In this document: positions 10,945-18,786 of the stretch, piece after piece
Layout of the letters: every line of letters begins with the position of its first letter
Numbering within the stretch: the first letter of the stretch is position 1
Source: Actinomycetes bacterium
Lineage (GTDB): Bacteria; Actinomycetota; Acidimicrobiia; Acidimicrobiales; JAJZXF01
Direction of reading: 5' to 3'
Assembly: GCA_021802485.1 (NCBI GenBank)
Contig: JAJZXF010000013.1
Span: forward strand, 5,854-42,306
DNA length: 36,453 nt
The notes under the pieces: generated by a model
The model's input: only the letters and a program-made list of their open reading frames with translations
What the model was told of the DNA's origin: nothing
Databases searched by the model: none
Program-made: the position numbers and the translations under genes

Positions 10945-11577
10945 TCAGTTGTTCTGGCTCCACCAGACTCGCCAAGCGACGGGATTAGCTTGGTTGCAGT
11001 AGTCGGAGATATGGACCTGAAGGGAGCTGTGGAACGCGAGTCCGCCTGGGGGAGTGAAGTACATCACGTCAGCATATGCACCGTTTCGCCGCATCTGGCC
11101 ACCCTCGACCCCGGTCAAGTTAGTGCCGAACTGTGCCGCTCCCCAGATATTATCCCCCAGCATTGTCTGGCCATCGATGATCACGTTCGCTCCGATACAA
11201 GCGCCGTTTCCATCCTGGTAGGCGGAGAGAATCAAGCCTTTGAATACCCCTGATCCACTGAGGTTGACTGCCCAGACACCCTGGCCATTGACCCATTGAC
11301 CCCAGGTCTGGGAGAACTGGGCCCTGCCACGCCCTGGCTGGGTTAGCAGGCGCGATGTGCCGTTATAGGACTTCTCTGGGAAGTTCGCGACGTTCACGCT
11401 TGGCGTGTTTGTCACGTTCACATTCACCGGCGGCAGAGATGAATGCGATGTCGCGGCGCTCGCTGCAGGTGTGCTGAGCATCACAGCTGCACCCATTCCG
11501 GACCCAACCATGAGCATCCCAGCCGCCAGCAACCCAGCGATTCCCGAACGGGGAATCAGATGATTCATCCGCGTCAT
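10945..11577 (-). CDS. Small secreted protein of unknown function
   Basis: About 210 residues. The start is well supported: an AGGAGG ribosome binding site lies 6 nt upstream of ATG 11577 on the minus strand, although the frame stays open further upstream. The N-terminus has a basic stretch, a hydrophobic core (GIAGLLAAGMLMVGSGMGAA) and a probable cleavage site after TPAASA. The mature part has a VNVNVTNTPSVNVANFP segment, then a Gly/Asn/Trp-rich domain ending WWSQNN, with few charged residues. The composition suggests a beta-rich exoprotein. I do not recognise a family. The three nearest downstream neighbours also encode exported proteins. Confidence 0.75.
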   Translation of the reverse strand: MTRMNHLIPRSGIAGLLAAGMLMVGSGMGAAVMLSTPAASAATSHSSLPPVNVNVTNTPSVNVANFPEKSYNGTSRLLTQPGRGRAQFSQTWGQWVNGQGVWAVNLSGSGVFKGLILSAYQDGNGACIGANVIIDGQTMLGDNIWGAAQFGTNLTGVEGGQMRRNGAYADVMYFTPPGGLAFHSSLQVHISDYCNQANPVAWRVWWSQNN

Positions 11578-11820
11578 CGTATCCTCCTGACCCATCGAAT
11601 CTGACCCATTGAATCCTCCAACCCCGAACTTGGCTACGCTGTCTATGATACATCGTGACAAGGGAAAAAGTTGGCGCGATGCCCGACCAAAGTGGCTGGA
11701 AGAAGATGCCACACCGGAAAGTACAAGAACAAGAGGTACGATAACTCTCGGTTGCAGGAGGTCCCGCTGGTGCCCGCTGTGATGCGAGAACCAGCGCGTG
11801 AAGAATCGGCGTGGAGACAG

Positions 11821-11881
11821 TCGAGACGTGGAAACAGTCGAGACGTGGAAACAGTCGAGACGTGGAAACAGTCGAGAACAG
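11821..11881. repeat. 17-bp tandem repeat array
   Basis: Three perfect copies of TCGAGACGTGGAAACAG occur at 11821-11837, 11838-11854 and 11855-11871, followed by a partial copy to 11881. A degenerate copy (GCGTGGAGACAG) precedes them at 11809-11820. The 17-bp period is not a multiple of three and the array lies outside genes, so it is a minisatellite or a cluster of binding sites. Confidence 0.9.
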
Positions 11882-12137
11882 TGCAGTGGTGTAGGCGGTG
11901 TCTCGTTTGGGCTCAAGGCCAGATCCGAGGTTGTGGTGATGCGGTCCTGTTTAGGCGACCGGTGCTAGTTGCCGCGCTGCAGGGATGCCCACGTGATCTT
12001 CATCTCTGTGCTACGCAACCACGAGAGGCATTGGGACTTCGCATCCGGTGAGCGTGAGGGCAGTTCGCTACGACTCGCATTTTCGGGCACGAGAGAGGTA
12101 AGATGACCCCGTTAGAAAGACGCGCAGGGAGAGAGTA

Positions 12138-12143
12138 TATAAT
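12138..12143 (+). promoter_or_regulatory. Candidate -10 box of the prepilin-LamG gene
   Basis: TATAAT occurs 82 bp before ATG 12226 within an AT-rich stretch (GTATATAATAAG) in an otherwise GC-rich region. No convincing -35 hexamer lies at 16-18 bp; TTAGAA at 12112 is 20 bp away. Confidence 0.4.
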
Positions 12144-12225
12144 AAGCTAGGCTGTCGAACGGCTTTCCAAGTGCGAAGGGCCGTTGAGGCATAAGGGCGT
12201 TGAGGAGGAGGCATGAGGAGCCAGC

Positions 12226-14019
12226 ATGACTCCGACACAGGGGCTAAGGCAGGCAGGGCGGTGTATGGTGCATAGGCACAGGCTGGATTCGAAGAAGAGG
12301 CGAAGGCTGCATAGGCCGAGGAGGGGTGAGGCGGGCTTTGGGCTGGTTGAGGTGATCATAGCGATCGTGATCCTCCTCATCGTACTCGTACCCGCTGCGG
12401 CCCTCTTGGCAAACGCGCTCCAAGCCCAGTTCAATGCTCAGTTCCGCCTCACCGCGTCGAACCTTGCAAGCAAGCAGGCTGCGGGGGTGCAGTCTATGGC
12501 TGAGCAGAACTTCAGCGCTGCTTTCGATCGCTTTGTCATGGGGGTGTCGAACACGAACCAAAACAAAGGCGTTGTGTACCCCGGGAATGCGTACCTTCCT
12601 GCACCTGCATGCAGCCCTGTGGGCGTCCCTCAGCCACTGTATCTCGGGTCTCCAACCGCCCAGCCTTGTTCGCAGAAGGTTGGGAACATCAATTACACGA
12701 TTCAACCGTACAACGCATGGGTCCCTGCGCCGGGCAGTGGCTATACGGGTCCGGCGAACTCGAGTTCTTCGTGTAAGAACATCCCGCAGGCGTACCCCAC
12801 CTACAAAGTAAACACGCTGCACGAGGTCACACAGGGACCCCCGATAGTTCTGGACGCGACAGCTAACGTGACGTGGGTGCAGCAGGGAAGTACCAATTCC
12901 GTTGTGCAGTCCACCCTTGATGCGCCACCGCAGGGTTTCTTCAATGCGAACGATGGCTACATTGATCTCCAGGTTATCGGAATTCCGAGCACCGAGGCAG
13001 CGTGGGTATTCGTGGTCGAGCCGAGTGCCATCACCAAGGGCCCCCCGATCACTTACTATGCCCCCTCGACGACTCCAGGGAACTGTGCATTCTTTGTGAA
13101 CCTCCCGGCCGGACCCGGCTATAAAGTAGGGGTGTGTCAGATGTCAAAGACTCCGGCGATACTGCCTGCCTACGGGCAACCTTGCAACGGTTCTGCAGCA
13201 CCTGGCCTAGTTACGGTTGTCGCATCTCAGGGGACGCCAGTGACGGTTGTCCCGCTCAACTGCTACTCAGAGGATGTGATGAAGTACAATCCACTCGCGT
13301 ACTGGCAGTTGAACGAGCTCAGTGGGACCACCGCTGCAGACGTGTCGGGGAATGGCTACAACGGCACCTACGAGGGAAGCTACAGTCTAGGTCAGCCGGG
13401 TTCTCCGATTAGCCCTAGCTGTCCGACCTCGGCTGTGTCCACCTCTTCGGTGGGCTTTGCTGGTGGCGGCTACGTCGCGACGCCACTTGGGAACCCGACA
13501 GGGCAACCTCCGCCGCAGTACTTCGAGGTGAACGCCTTTACGGTCGAGGGGTGGGCGAAGATCTCCGGCTACCCGCCAGGGTCGGGAGCTAATCCGCGGA
13601 TCATCGCAAACGCGAAGACTGATAATCAACCAGGCGCTGGTGGCGGCCTTCTCAACGGGTCAAGGGGGTTCGAGATTTGGGTCAACTCCGGGGGGTCGAC
13701 CGAGACGTTTGCTGTTGGTAACGGTCTCGTGAATGCCCAAGCAACCGGGTCGGAGCAGCTGAACATCGGCCAGTGGTACTTCTTTGCTGGTACGTACAAC
13801 GACGCAACGGGTGTTGCGACTCTCTATGTGGACGGACAGCCGATCGCGACTGCGAACCTGCAAGGCGGTGGCCCTGTCGCTCCAACGCTGTATCCCATCA
13901 ACATTGGGAGGAACCCGTCCTACAATGGTGACTACCTGGATGGGAACGTCGATCAAGTGGCTGTCTACAACTACGCGTTGACTGCGACGGATTTGCAGAG
14001 CCAGTTCGGCAAGTCATGA
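12226..14019 (+). CDS. Type IV prepilin-like protein with C-terminal LamG/concanavalin-like domain
   Basis: The protein has 597 residues. The N-terminus has a basic leader (KKRRRLHRPRRGEAG), then a prepilin peptidase-type site G37|FGLVE with the conserved Glu at +5 (E42). A hydrophobic helix follows (about 43-63), then the polar LLANALQAQFNAQF helix typical of pilins and pseudopilins. Residues about 70-345 are a Cys-, Pro- and Asn-rich stalk. From about 349 the segment YNPLAYWQLNE...GNGYNGTY through VEGWAKIS, WYFFAGTYN, TLYVDGQPI and NVDQVAVYN matches a LamG/laminin-G-like jellyroll. Such domains bind glycans or cell surfaces, so this may be a pilus-tip adhesin or a large minor pilin. The ribosome binding site GAGGAG lies 5 nt before the ATG. 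No pilus assembly ATPase or prepilin peptidase is in the window. Confidence 0.85.
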   Translation: MTPTQGLRQAGRCMVHRHRLDSKKRRRLHRPRRGEAGFGLVEVIIAIVILLIVLVPAAALLANALQAQFNAQFRLTASNLASKQAAGVQSMAEQNFSAAFDRFVMGVSNTNQNKGVVYPGNAYLPAPACSPVGVPQPLYLGSPTAQPCSQKVGNINYTIQPYNAWVPAPGSGYTGPANSSSSCKNIPQAYPTYKVNTLHEVTQGPPIVLDATANVTWVQQGSTNSVVQSTLDAPPQGFFNANDGYIDLQVIGIPSTEAAWVFVVEPSAITKGPPITYYAPSTTPGNCAFFVNLPAGPGYKVGVCQMSKTPAILPAYGQPCNGSAAPGLVTVVASQGTPVTVVPLNCYSEDVMKYNPLAYWQLNELSGTTAADVSGNGYNGTYEGSYSLGQPGSPISPSCPTSAVSTSSVGFAGGGYVATPLGNPTGQPPPQYFEVNAFTVEGWAKISGYPPGSGANPRIIANAKTDNQPGAGGGLLNGSRGFEIWVNSGGSTETFAVGNGLVNAQATGSEQLNIGQWYFFAGTYNDATGVATLYVDGQPIATANLQGGGPVAPTLYPINIGRNPSYNGDYLDGNVDQVAVYNYALTATDLQSQFGKS

Positions 14020-14183
14020 ATCATGAGGATGTCCGCAGCTTAGGTGGGCATGATGCGGTGGGCGCTCGGCCAGTATCCGAAGAGTTGTTCTGAGGCTGCG
14101 ATTGGCGTGCGCTGCGTTGTGTTGATGAGGCACTGTGTCAATGGGCAGGTATGCGCACACGTGTTGAAGGTGCGAGGAACATT

Positions 14184-16415
14184 ATGAAGGCAAGGCCTCG
14201 TGCGCGGCGAGACGTACTCAACGTATCCAGGCGAAGCTTGCTCAGTGGATCTTGTGCGGTGATAGCAGGTGGGCTCCTCGTATGGGCGCTTTCCTCGCTC
14301 ACGGCCCCCTATGCAGCTGCAGCTTCTTCTATGGGGACGAGGCCATCTGGTGCGTTCATGACTGCGAGCGTTAGATCCCAGGGATTAGCTCAGTCCTCGA
14401 CGCCCGTAGGGTGGTCGGTGACGCCGAGCCCCAACACGCGAGCGGCTCTGAACATCCTCCAAGCGGTTGCTCCCGTATCCTCGGTTGATGTGTGGGCGGT
14501 GGGGTATACGAGCAACCAGATCACCGACAGCGGTCTCATCGAACACTTCAATGGCTTCAACTGGTCGGTTGTGCCAACCCCGGTCCCCGGTCCATTCGCG
14601 AACAGCGCTCTGAGGGGAGTATCCGCGGTCTCCGCGAATGATGTCTGGGCGGTCGGAAACGTAAGCAACGTCGGGATCATCAGCAGCGCTAGATCTCCCG
14701 AACGACTCCTTAGGGGTCACTCGCGGTTCCCGTCGCGGTTGTCGCACCAGCAGGCTAGCCAGGCTAATACGCTCATCGAGCACTTCAACGGCTTTAGCTG
14801 GTCGGTGGTGCCAAGTCCCAACACCAGCCTGGCGGTGAACACTCTTTCGTCGGTGCTTGCTATCTCCGCCAGCGATGTCTGGGTGGTGGGGTACGCACGC
14901 GGAACAGGCACCAATGCTCTGGATGTGCCGCTCATCGAGCACTTCAACGGCTTCAGCTGGTCGATCGTTGCAAGCCCGAACCCATCGGGTACAACCAGCA
15001 ACAACCTGGAGCTCTTATCGGCTTCCTCGGCTTCGGACATCTGGGCAATTGGTGACATATCCTCAGCAAACTCCTCGAGCGGGGAGTTTGAGACGTTGAT
15101 GGAGCACTTCAACGGCTTCAGCTGGTCGGTGGTATCAAGTCCGGTTCCAACGGGCTCGTTGTTGAACGATGTGGACGGGCTGAGTGTGATTTCGCCATCT
15201 GATGCCTGGGCGGTCGGGTGGTCGGTTTCAGCGGGTTCTTCCAAGTCAATCGCTATTGTGCAGCGCACGCTGATCGAGCATTTCAACGGCTTCAGCTGGT
15301 CGATCGTTGCAAGCCCGAACATGAGCTCGGTCGGGAACATGCTCGATGGGGTCGCAGCTCTTGGACCAAACAACGTCTGGGCAGTTGGCGCTTGGGCCTC
15401 CAGCGGGCTCGCTAGCCCAGGGGCCGGTTACACTCTCGTTGAGCATTTCAATGGCACGAGTTGGTCATTGATGCCAAGTCCAAGCCCACCCGGGACTCTC
15501 GACAGCGAGTTGAACGCAATAGCTACAGTCCCGTTCTCCTCGACACAGGCGTGGGCAGTTGGTGATACCAACAACTCCTCTACCTCGCCAAATGGGGTAG
15601 CGACATCGGCTACGACCCTGGTAGCGCACCTCGCACCGCTTCCGTTGCCGCCAGCAGGGTATGACATTGCGGCATCTGATGGCGGTGTCTTCGCATTCGG
15701 CAGTGCGGTCTTTCACGGATCGATGGGTGGACGCCCTCTGAACAAGCCAGTCGTCGGAGCCGCGGCAGACACTGTCAGCAAAGGCTACTGGCTCGTCGCC
15801 TCCGACGGTGGCGTCTTTTCCTTTGACGCTCCTTTCTATGGTTCGATGGGTGGACGCCCGCTGAACTCACCGATCGTCGGCATGGCTGCGACTCCCTTTG
15901 CCGGTGGTTACTGGCTTGTCGCGGCTGACGGAGGAATGTTCTCCTTTGGAGACGCTCCTTTCTATGGCTCGATGGGCGGGCGCCCGCTGAACTCACCGAT
16001 CGTCGGAATGGCCTCTACCTTTGACGGCGGTGGCTACTGGCTGGTCGCGGCCGATGGCGGGGTCTTTGCCTTTGGGGACGCGGTCTATCACGGCTCGATG
16101 GGTGGCAGGCCGTTGGCGAAGCCCGTGGTCGGTATCGCCACAACCTCAAACATGGGGGGCTACTGGCTGGTCGCCTCCGACGGAGGGGTCTTTGCCTTCG
16201 GTAATGCGCCTTACCACGGCTCCGTGCCCGGCCTGCTTGCTGCGTATGGCCTCGAGATCGGCTCACCGGTGGTCGGCGCGACAATGGCCTCGAACGGCAC
16301 CGGATACTGGCTTGTCACTGCTGCGGCGGGGGTAGTGAGCTTTGGAGCTGCGTTCTACGGCTCCATGCTTGGGCGTGCGCTCAACGGCGCGGTAGTTGCT
16401 ATCTCGACCGGTTGA
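14184..16415 (+). CDS. Tat-exported protein with WSVV-type and GYWLV-type repeats
   Basis: About 743 residues. The N-terminus has a twin-arginine-like signal (SRRSLLSG, then a hydrophobic stretch, then PYAAAASS). The first half contains about seven units of roughly 45-70 residues with the cores DVWAVG and LIEHFNGFSWSVVPSPN, suggesting a beta-propeller. The second half (from about residue 493) has about six units of the 42-residue repeat GYWLVASDGGVFxFGxAxFYGSMGGRPLNxPIVGMA. No catalytic motif is visible; adhesion or cell-wall association is inferred. I chose ATG 14184 (GAGGA ribosome binding site 6-7 nt upstream) over ATG 14151. It lies 164 bp after the prepilin-LamG gene in the same direction. 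Function is unknown. Confidence 0.8.
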   Translation: MKARPRARRDVLNVSRRSLLSGSCAVIAGGLLVWALSSLTAPYAAAASSMGTRPSGAFMTASVRSQGLAQSSTPVGWSVTPSPNTRAALNILQAVAPVSSVDVWAVGYTSNQITDSGLIEHFNGFNWSVVPTPVPGPFANSALRGVSAVSANDVWAVGNVSNVGIISSARSPERLLRGHSRFPSRLSHQQASQANTLIEHFNGFSWSVVPSPNTSLAVNTLSSVLAISASDVWVVGYARGTGTNALDVPLIEHFNGFSWSIVASPNPSGTTSNNLELLSASSASDIWAIGDISSANSSSGEFETLMEHFNGFSWSVVSSPVPTGSLLNDVDGLSVISPSDAWAVGWSVSAGSSKSIAIVQRTLIEHFNGFSWSIVASPNMSSVGNMLDGVAALGPNNVWAVGAWASSGLASPGAGYTLVEHFNGTSWSLMPSPSPPGTLDSELNAIATVPFSSTQAWAVGDTNNSSTSPNGVATSATTLVAHLAPLPLPPAGYDIAASDGGVFAFGSAVFHGSMGGRPLNKPVVGAAADTVSKGYWLVASDGGVFSFDAPFYGSMGGRPLNSPIVGMAATPFAGGYWLVAADGGMFSFGDAPFYGSMGGRPLNSPIVGMASTFDGGGYWLVAADGGVFAFGDAVYHGSMGGRPLAKPVVGIATTSNMGGYWLVASDGGVFAFGNAPYHGSVPGLLAAYGLEIGSPVVGATMASNGTGYWLVTAAAGVVSFGAAFYGSMLGRALNGAVVAISTG

Positions 16416-16418
16416 GGC

Positions 16419-16440
16419 CCTGAGCGTGATGACTCTCAGG
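16419..16440 (+). terminator. Weak hairpin after the repeat-protein gene
   Basis: CCTGAG (16419-16424) and CTCAGG (16435-16440) pair around a 10-nt loop, a few bases after the TGA ending at 16415. There is no U-tract, so its function is doubtful. It lies in the convergent gap before the minus-strand serine hydrolase gene. Confidence 0.25.
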
Positions 16441-16585
16441 AATCCGCTGTAGTGAACACCTGTTTAGCCTGGCGGGGGGGCGAGTGCAGCAGCTTTCATC
16501 CCTGGAGTGAGAAAAAGGGTGCCAAGGGCGTGCGCAATAGCCATTGCACGCGAGGTAGTCGACCCCCGCGTGCCATTGGGCGGCG

Positions 16586-18139
16586 TCAGCCACTGGCATT
16601 TCCCAGTGATTGCCACGCAATCGATGAGAGCGCTGAGATGCTCTGTATCCCATATCCCATCGAAGGGTCACCGGTGGTAAGGACGGCGATCACGTAGTTA
16701 CGCCCGAGGCCATCCACGATGCCGATACTGTTCACCTGCCAACCCCCGCTTCCGAGTGGGAGCCAGCCATTCTTCAGGGCCACCAACGCGCCTTGGCCGA
16801 CGCCGGCTGACACGCCCCACGCCTGAGATGGGGTGACGTTCTCCATGAGCGAAAGCTCGTAGGAGCGCGAGACGTTCGTGAGTAGGTGGCTTGGGAATGC
16901 GATAGTCCTCAGTAATGCTGTTTGGTCGGCCGCCGTGGTGGACGTGAGCCCCCAGGCGAGGTTCGGGGCAGTAGCGGGCATGCCGACCAGGCTGTCAAAG
17001 GAGGCTACGCCGTTTGCTCCACCGACGAGATTCCAAAGCCCGGTTGCTGCCGCATTGTCGCTCTGCTCGATCATCGGTACAGCGAGTGCCTGCTCACCAG
17101 GTGTAAGGAATCGGCCAGCGGACTGTGCTTGCCAGAGCGCAGTAGCCAATATATCCACCTTCACGATACTCGCAGTGAACTCGGCTAGCGAGGGGTTGAT
17201 CACGAACGTCTGGCCGGTCACGGCGTCGTAGACCGCAGCAGTGATGAATCCGCTCCGGCTGCTCAGATAGGAGGCTGCTCGCTGGCCGAGCGGAGATGTT
17301 TCGCTGCCGTAGGCTATCCGGTAAGCGCTGATGGAGGCCACTATCCCCACTGCAGTAGCGACGGTGTCGGCGCCACCTGGCGGGTTGTGCCATACAGTCC
17401 CACCAGTTGTGGCGCTCGATCCATGGAATGCGGCGTCGAAGCCGTAAACGCCACCATCCGCGCCGACCAGCCAGTAGCCATTGCTCATCGGGTCAGCGGC
17501 AATGCCCACGATCGGAGCCGCAGGCACGATCCCTCTGCTGGGGAGCGATCCATGGAATGCGGCGTCGAAGCCGTAAACGCCGCCATCCGCGCCGACCAGC
17601 CAGTAGCCATTGCTCATCGGGTCAGCGGCAATGCCCACGATCGGAGCCGCAGGCACGATCCCTCTGCTGGGGAGCGATCCATGGAATGCGGCGTCGAAGC
17701 CGTAAACGCCGCCATCCGCGCCGACCAGCCAGTAGCCATTGCTCATCGGGTCAGCGGCAATGCCCACGATCGGAGCCGCAGGCACGATCCCTCTGCTGGG
17801 GAGCGATCCATGAAATGCGGCGCCATCGTAGGAAAATACCCCACCAGCGCTGTCCACGACCCAATAGGCGCCCAGCCGAAAGCTCGAGGCGATTCCGGTT
17901 ACAGAGGAGCTGGGTGAGGGGATCTCGGTGGTTTTGACTTCGCCGGGCCGCCACGACGCCACAGAGTCTGGCGCAGGTGGCGATGCGGTGAGCGCCCATC
18001 CCGCCTGGCGCGGGGAGAGCGCGGCAGCGTTCGTCTCGGCCGCGAGAAAAAGGGTGCCACAGGCGAGAGCAATAGCCAATGCCAGCACAGAGATAGGCCT
18101 CGATCCGCCTGTAGTCACGTCCCTAAGTATTGGCCGCAT
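16586..18139 (-). CDS. Secreted GYWLV-repeat protein with C-terminal beta-lactamase-fold serine hydrolase
   Basis: About 517 residues from ATG 18139. A signal peptide (ISVLALAIALACGTLFLAAETNAAA) precedes a low-complexity Pro/Ser stretch, four repeat units (three nearly identical, 43 residues each, core GYWLVGADGGVYGFDAAFHG) and a serine-hydrolase domain. The class A beta-lactamase/DD-peptidase triad is readable: SIVK (SxxK, S324/K327), SDN (360-362) and KNG (456-458, replacing KTG). A putative Glu166 region is not obvious. The module resembles actinobacterial beta-lactamase-2 type hydrolases that often act on peptidoglycan. It is probably wall-anchored or wall-recognising through the repeats. 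The start is uncertain because the frame is open to 18286 and no good ribosome binding site precedes 18139. Confidence 0.82.
   Translation of the reverse strand: MRPILRDVTTGGSRPISVLALAIALACGTLFLAAETNAAALSPRQAGWALTASPPAPDSVASWRPGEVKTTEIPSPSSSVTGIASSFRLGAYWVVDSAGGVFSYDGAAFHGSLPSRGIVPAAPIVGIAADPMSNGYWLVGADGGVYGFDAAFHGSLPSRGIVPAAPIVGIAADPMSNGYWLVGADGGVYGFDAAFHGSLPSRGIVPAAPIVGIAADPMSNGYWLVGADGGVYGFDAAFHGSSATTGGTVWHNPPGGADTVATAVGIVASISAYRIAYGSETSPLGQRAASYLSSRSGFITAAVYDAVTGQTFVINPSLAEFTASIVKVDILATALWQAQSAGRFLTPGEQALAVPMIEQSDNAAATGLWNLVGGANGVASFDSLVGMPATAPNLAWGLTSTTAADQTALLRTIAFPSHLLTNVSRSYELSLMENVTPSQAWGVSAGVGQGALVALKNGWLPLGSGGWQVNSIGIVDGLGRNYVIAVLTTGDPSMGYGIQSISALSSIAWQSLGNASG
17417..17822 (-). repeat. 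129-bp tandem coding repeats, three copies plus a partial
   Basis: Copies at about 17417-17543, 17544-17672 and 17673-17801 are almost identical, with one internal base differing (ACC versus GCC near 17450). A partial fourth copy continues to about 17822. The period is 43 codons and remains in frame within the serine hydrolase gene, so copy number can vary without breaking it. Confidence 0.93.
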
Positions 18140-18240
18140 GGGCTGTGCTTGCCAGCCGGGCTGGAACTTGGGGGCCGTTGTGCACCGGGTGTGCGACCAA
18201 AAAGTAGGTGATCCCCGGAGACAGCTGTGATCTGTGGTAG

Positions 18241-18265
18241 TCTGGTTGTGGGTCCCACAACCAGA
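18241..18265. promoter_or_regulatory. Perfect 12-bp inverted repeat before the DUF6788-like gene
   Basis: TCTGGTTGTGGG (18241-18252) and CCCACAACCAGA (18254-18265) are exact complements around a single T. The repeat ends 11 bp before ATG 18277 and just before the ribosome binding site AGGAGA. It could be an autoregulatory operator, a translation-blocking hairpin or the subterminal repeat of a mobile element. Confidence 0.65.
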
Positions 18266-18276
18266 CAGGAGACACA

Positions 18277-18699
18277 ATGAGATCATCGCTTCCCGACCTG
18301 GAGCAACGCAGAGCCGCTCTTTATTCCGAGCTCGCCAATACTGACGATTTCCGACGCGGGAGCATCACTATCAATTACCGCCGTTGCGGCAAGGCGAACT
18401 GTGTCTGTGCGGATCCCTCCCACCCAGGACATGGACCACGACACCTCTGGACCCGTTCGGTGCCAGGAGGAAAGACCGAGGGGTGTCAGCTGGCACCGGG
18501 CCCCGAGCTAGACAAGGTGAGCAAGGAGGTGGCCAACTACAAACAGTTCATGGCTAAGGTCAGCGAGGTCGTGGAGGTGAACGAAGCAATCTGCAAAGCC
18601 CGGCAGGTGGGAGAGTCCCCACCTGCAGAGGTCTCGGCGACAGGACCTGAAAAAGGGGGCTCTTTGCTGAACTCGAAGCGGAGTTCGCGTCCGAGCTAG
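18277..18699 (+). CDS. DUF6788-like small protein, probably mobile-element associated
   Basis: It has 140 residues and starts at ATG 18277 behind an AGGAGA ribosome binding site. The recognisable core is RRGSITINYRRCGKANCVCA followed by HPGHGPRHLWTRSVPGGKT and LAPGPELDKVSKEVANY. This matches a family I know as DUF6788, found beside transposase genes in actinobacteria; the CGKxxCxC cysteines may bind metal. The last about 18 residues look out of frame: after an A5G5 tract (near 18650), the -1 frame reads LFAELEAEFASELERLAAL to a TAG at about 18729, a natural helical sequence. So the gene is probably frameshifted, or a second coupled ORF has been truncated. No transposase follows. Family assignment is from memory. 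Confidence 0.6.
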   Translation: MRSSLPDLEQRRAALYSELANTDDFRRGSITINYRRCGKANCVCADPSHPGHGPRHLWTRSVPGGKTEGCQLAPGPELDKVSKEVANYKQFMAKVSEVVEVNEAICKARQVGESPPAEVSATGPEKGGSLLNSKRSSRPS

Positions 18700-18786
18700 A
18701 GCGTCTCGCGGCACTTAGGGCGGTGCACTAGCGGTGCCGTTTGCGTAAGATATGACATAAGCCCTATTGGAGTCGAAGGAGGCGAA

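Larger units (their letters stand above)
11578..12225. other. Intergenic region between the divergent exoprotein and prepilin genes
   Basis: This 648-bp divergent region contains a 17-bp tandem array (11821-11881) and a TATAAT-like box at 12138-12143. A 126-codon plus-strand frame at 11671-12051 crosses the repeat array and has no natural domain character, so I do not call it a gene. An overlapping 20-codon ORF begins at ATG 12213, behind a GAGGAGGAG ribosome binding site and out of frame with the prepilin start at 12226. Confidence 0.55.

Noticed and set aside
11671-12051. 126-codon plus-strand ORF
   Set aside because: It runs through the 17-bp tandem array, whose period is not a multiple of three, and has no motif, signal or ribosome binding site.
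17407-17937. Regular repeats that could be read as a CRISPR-like array or plus-strand repeat protein
   Set aside because: Units are 129 bp without spacers, are in frame on the minus strand and encode the GYWLV repeat; the plus-strand frames are open only because the repeat has no stops.
18640-18670. Programmed -1 frameshift at the A5G5 tract
   Set aside because: The 0-frame codons do not form a standard slippery heptamer, so mutation, sequencing error or a separate ORF is more likely.
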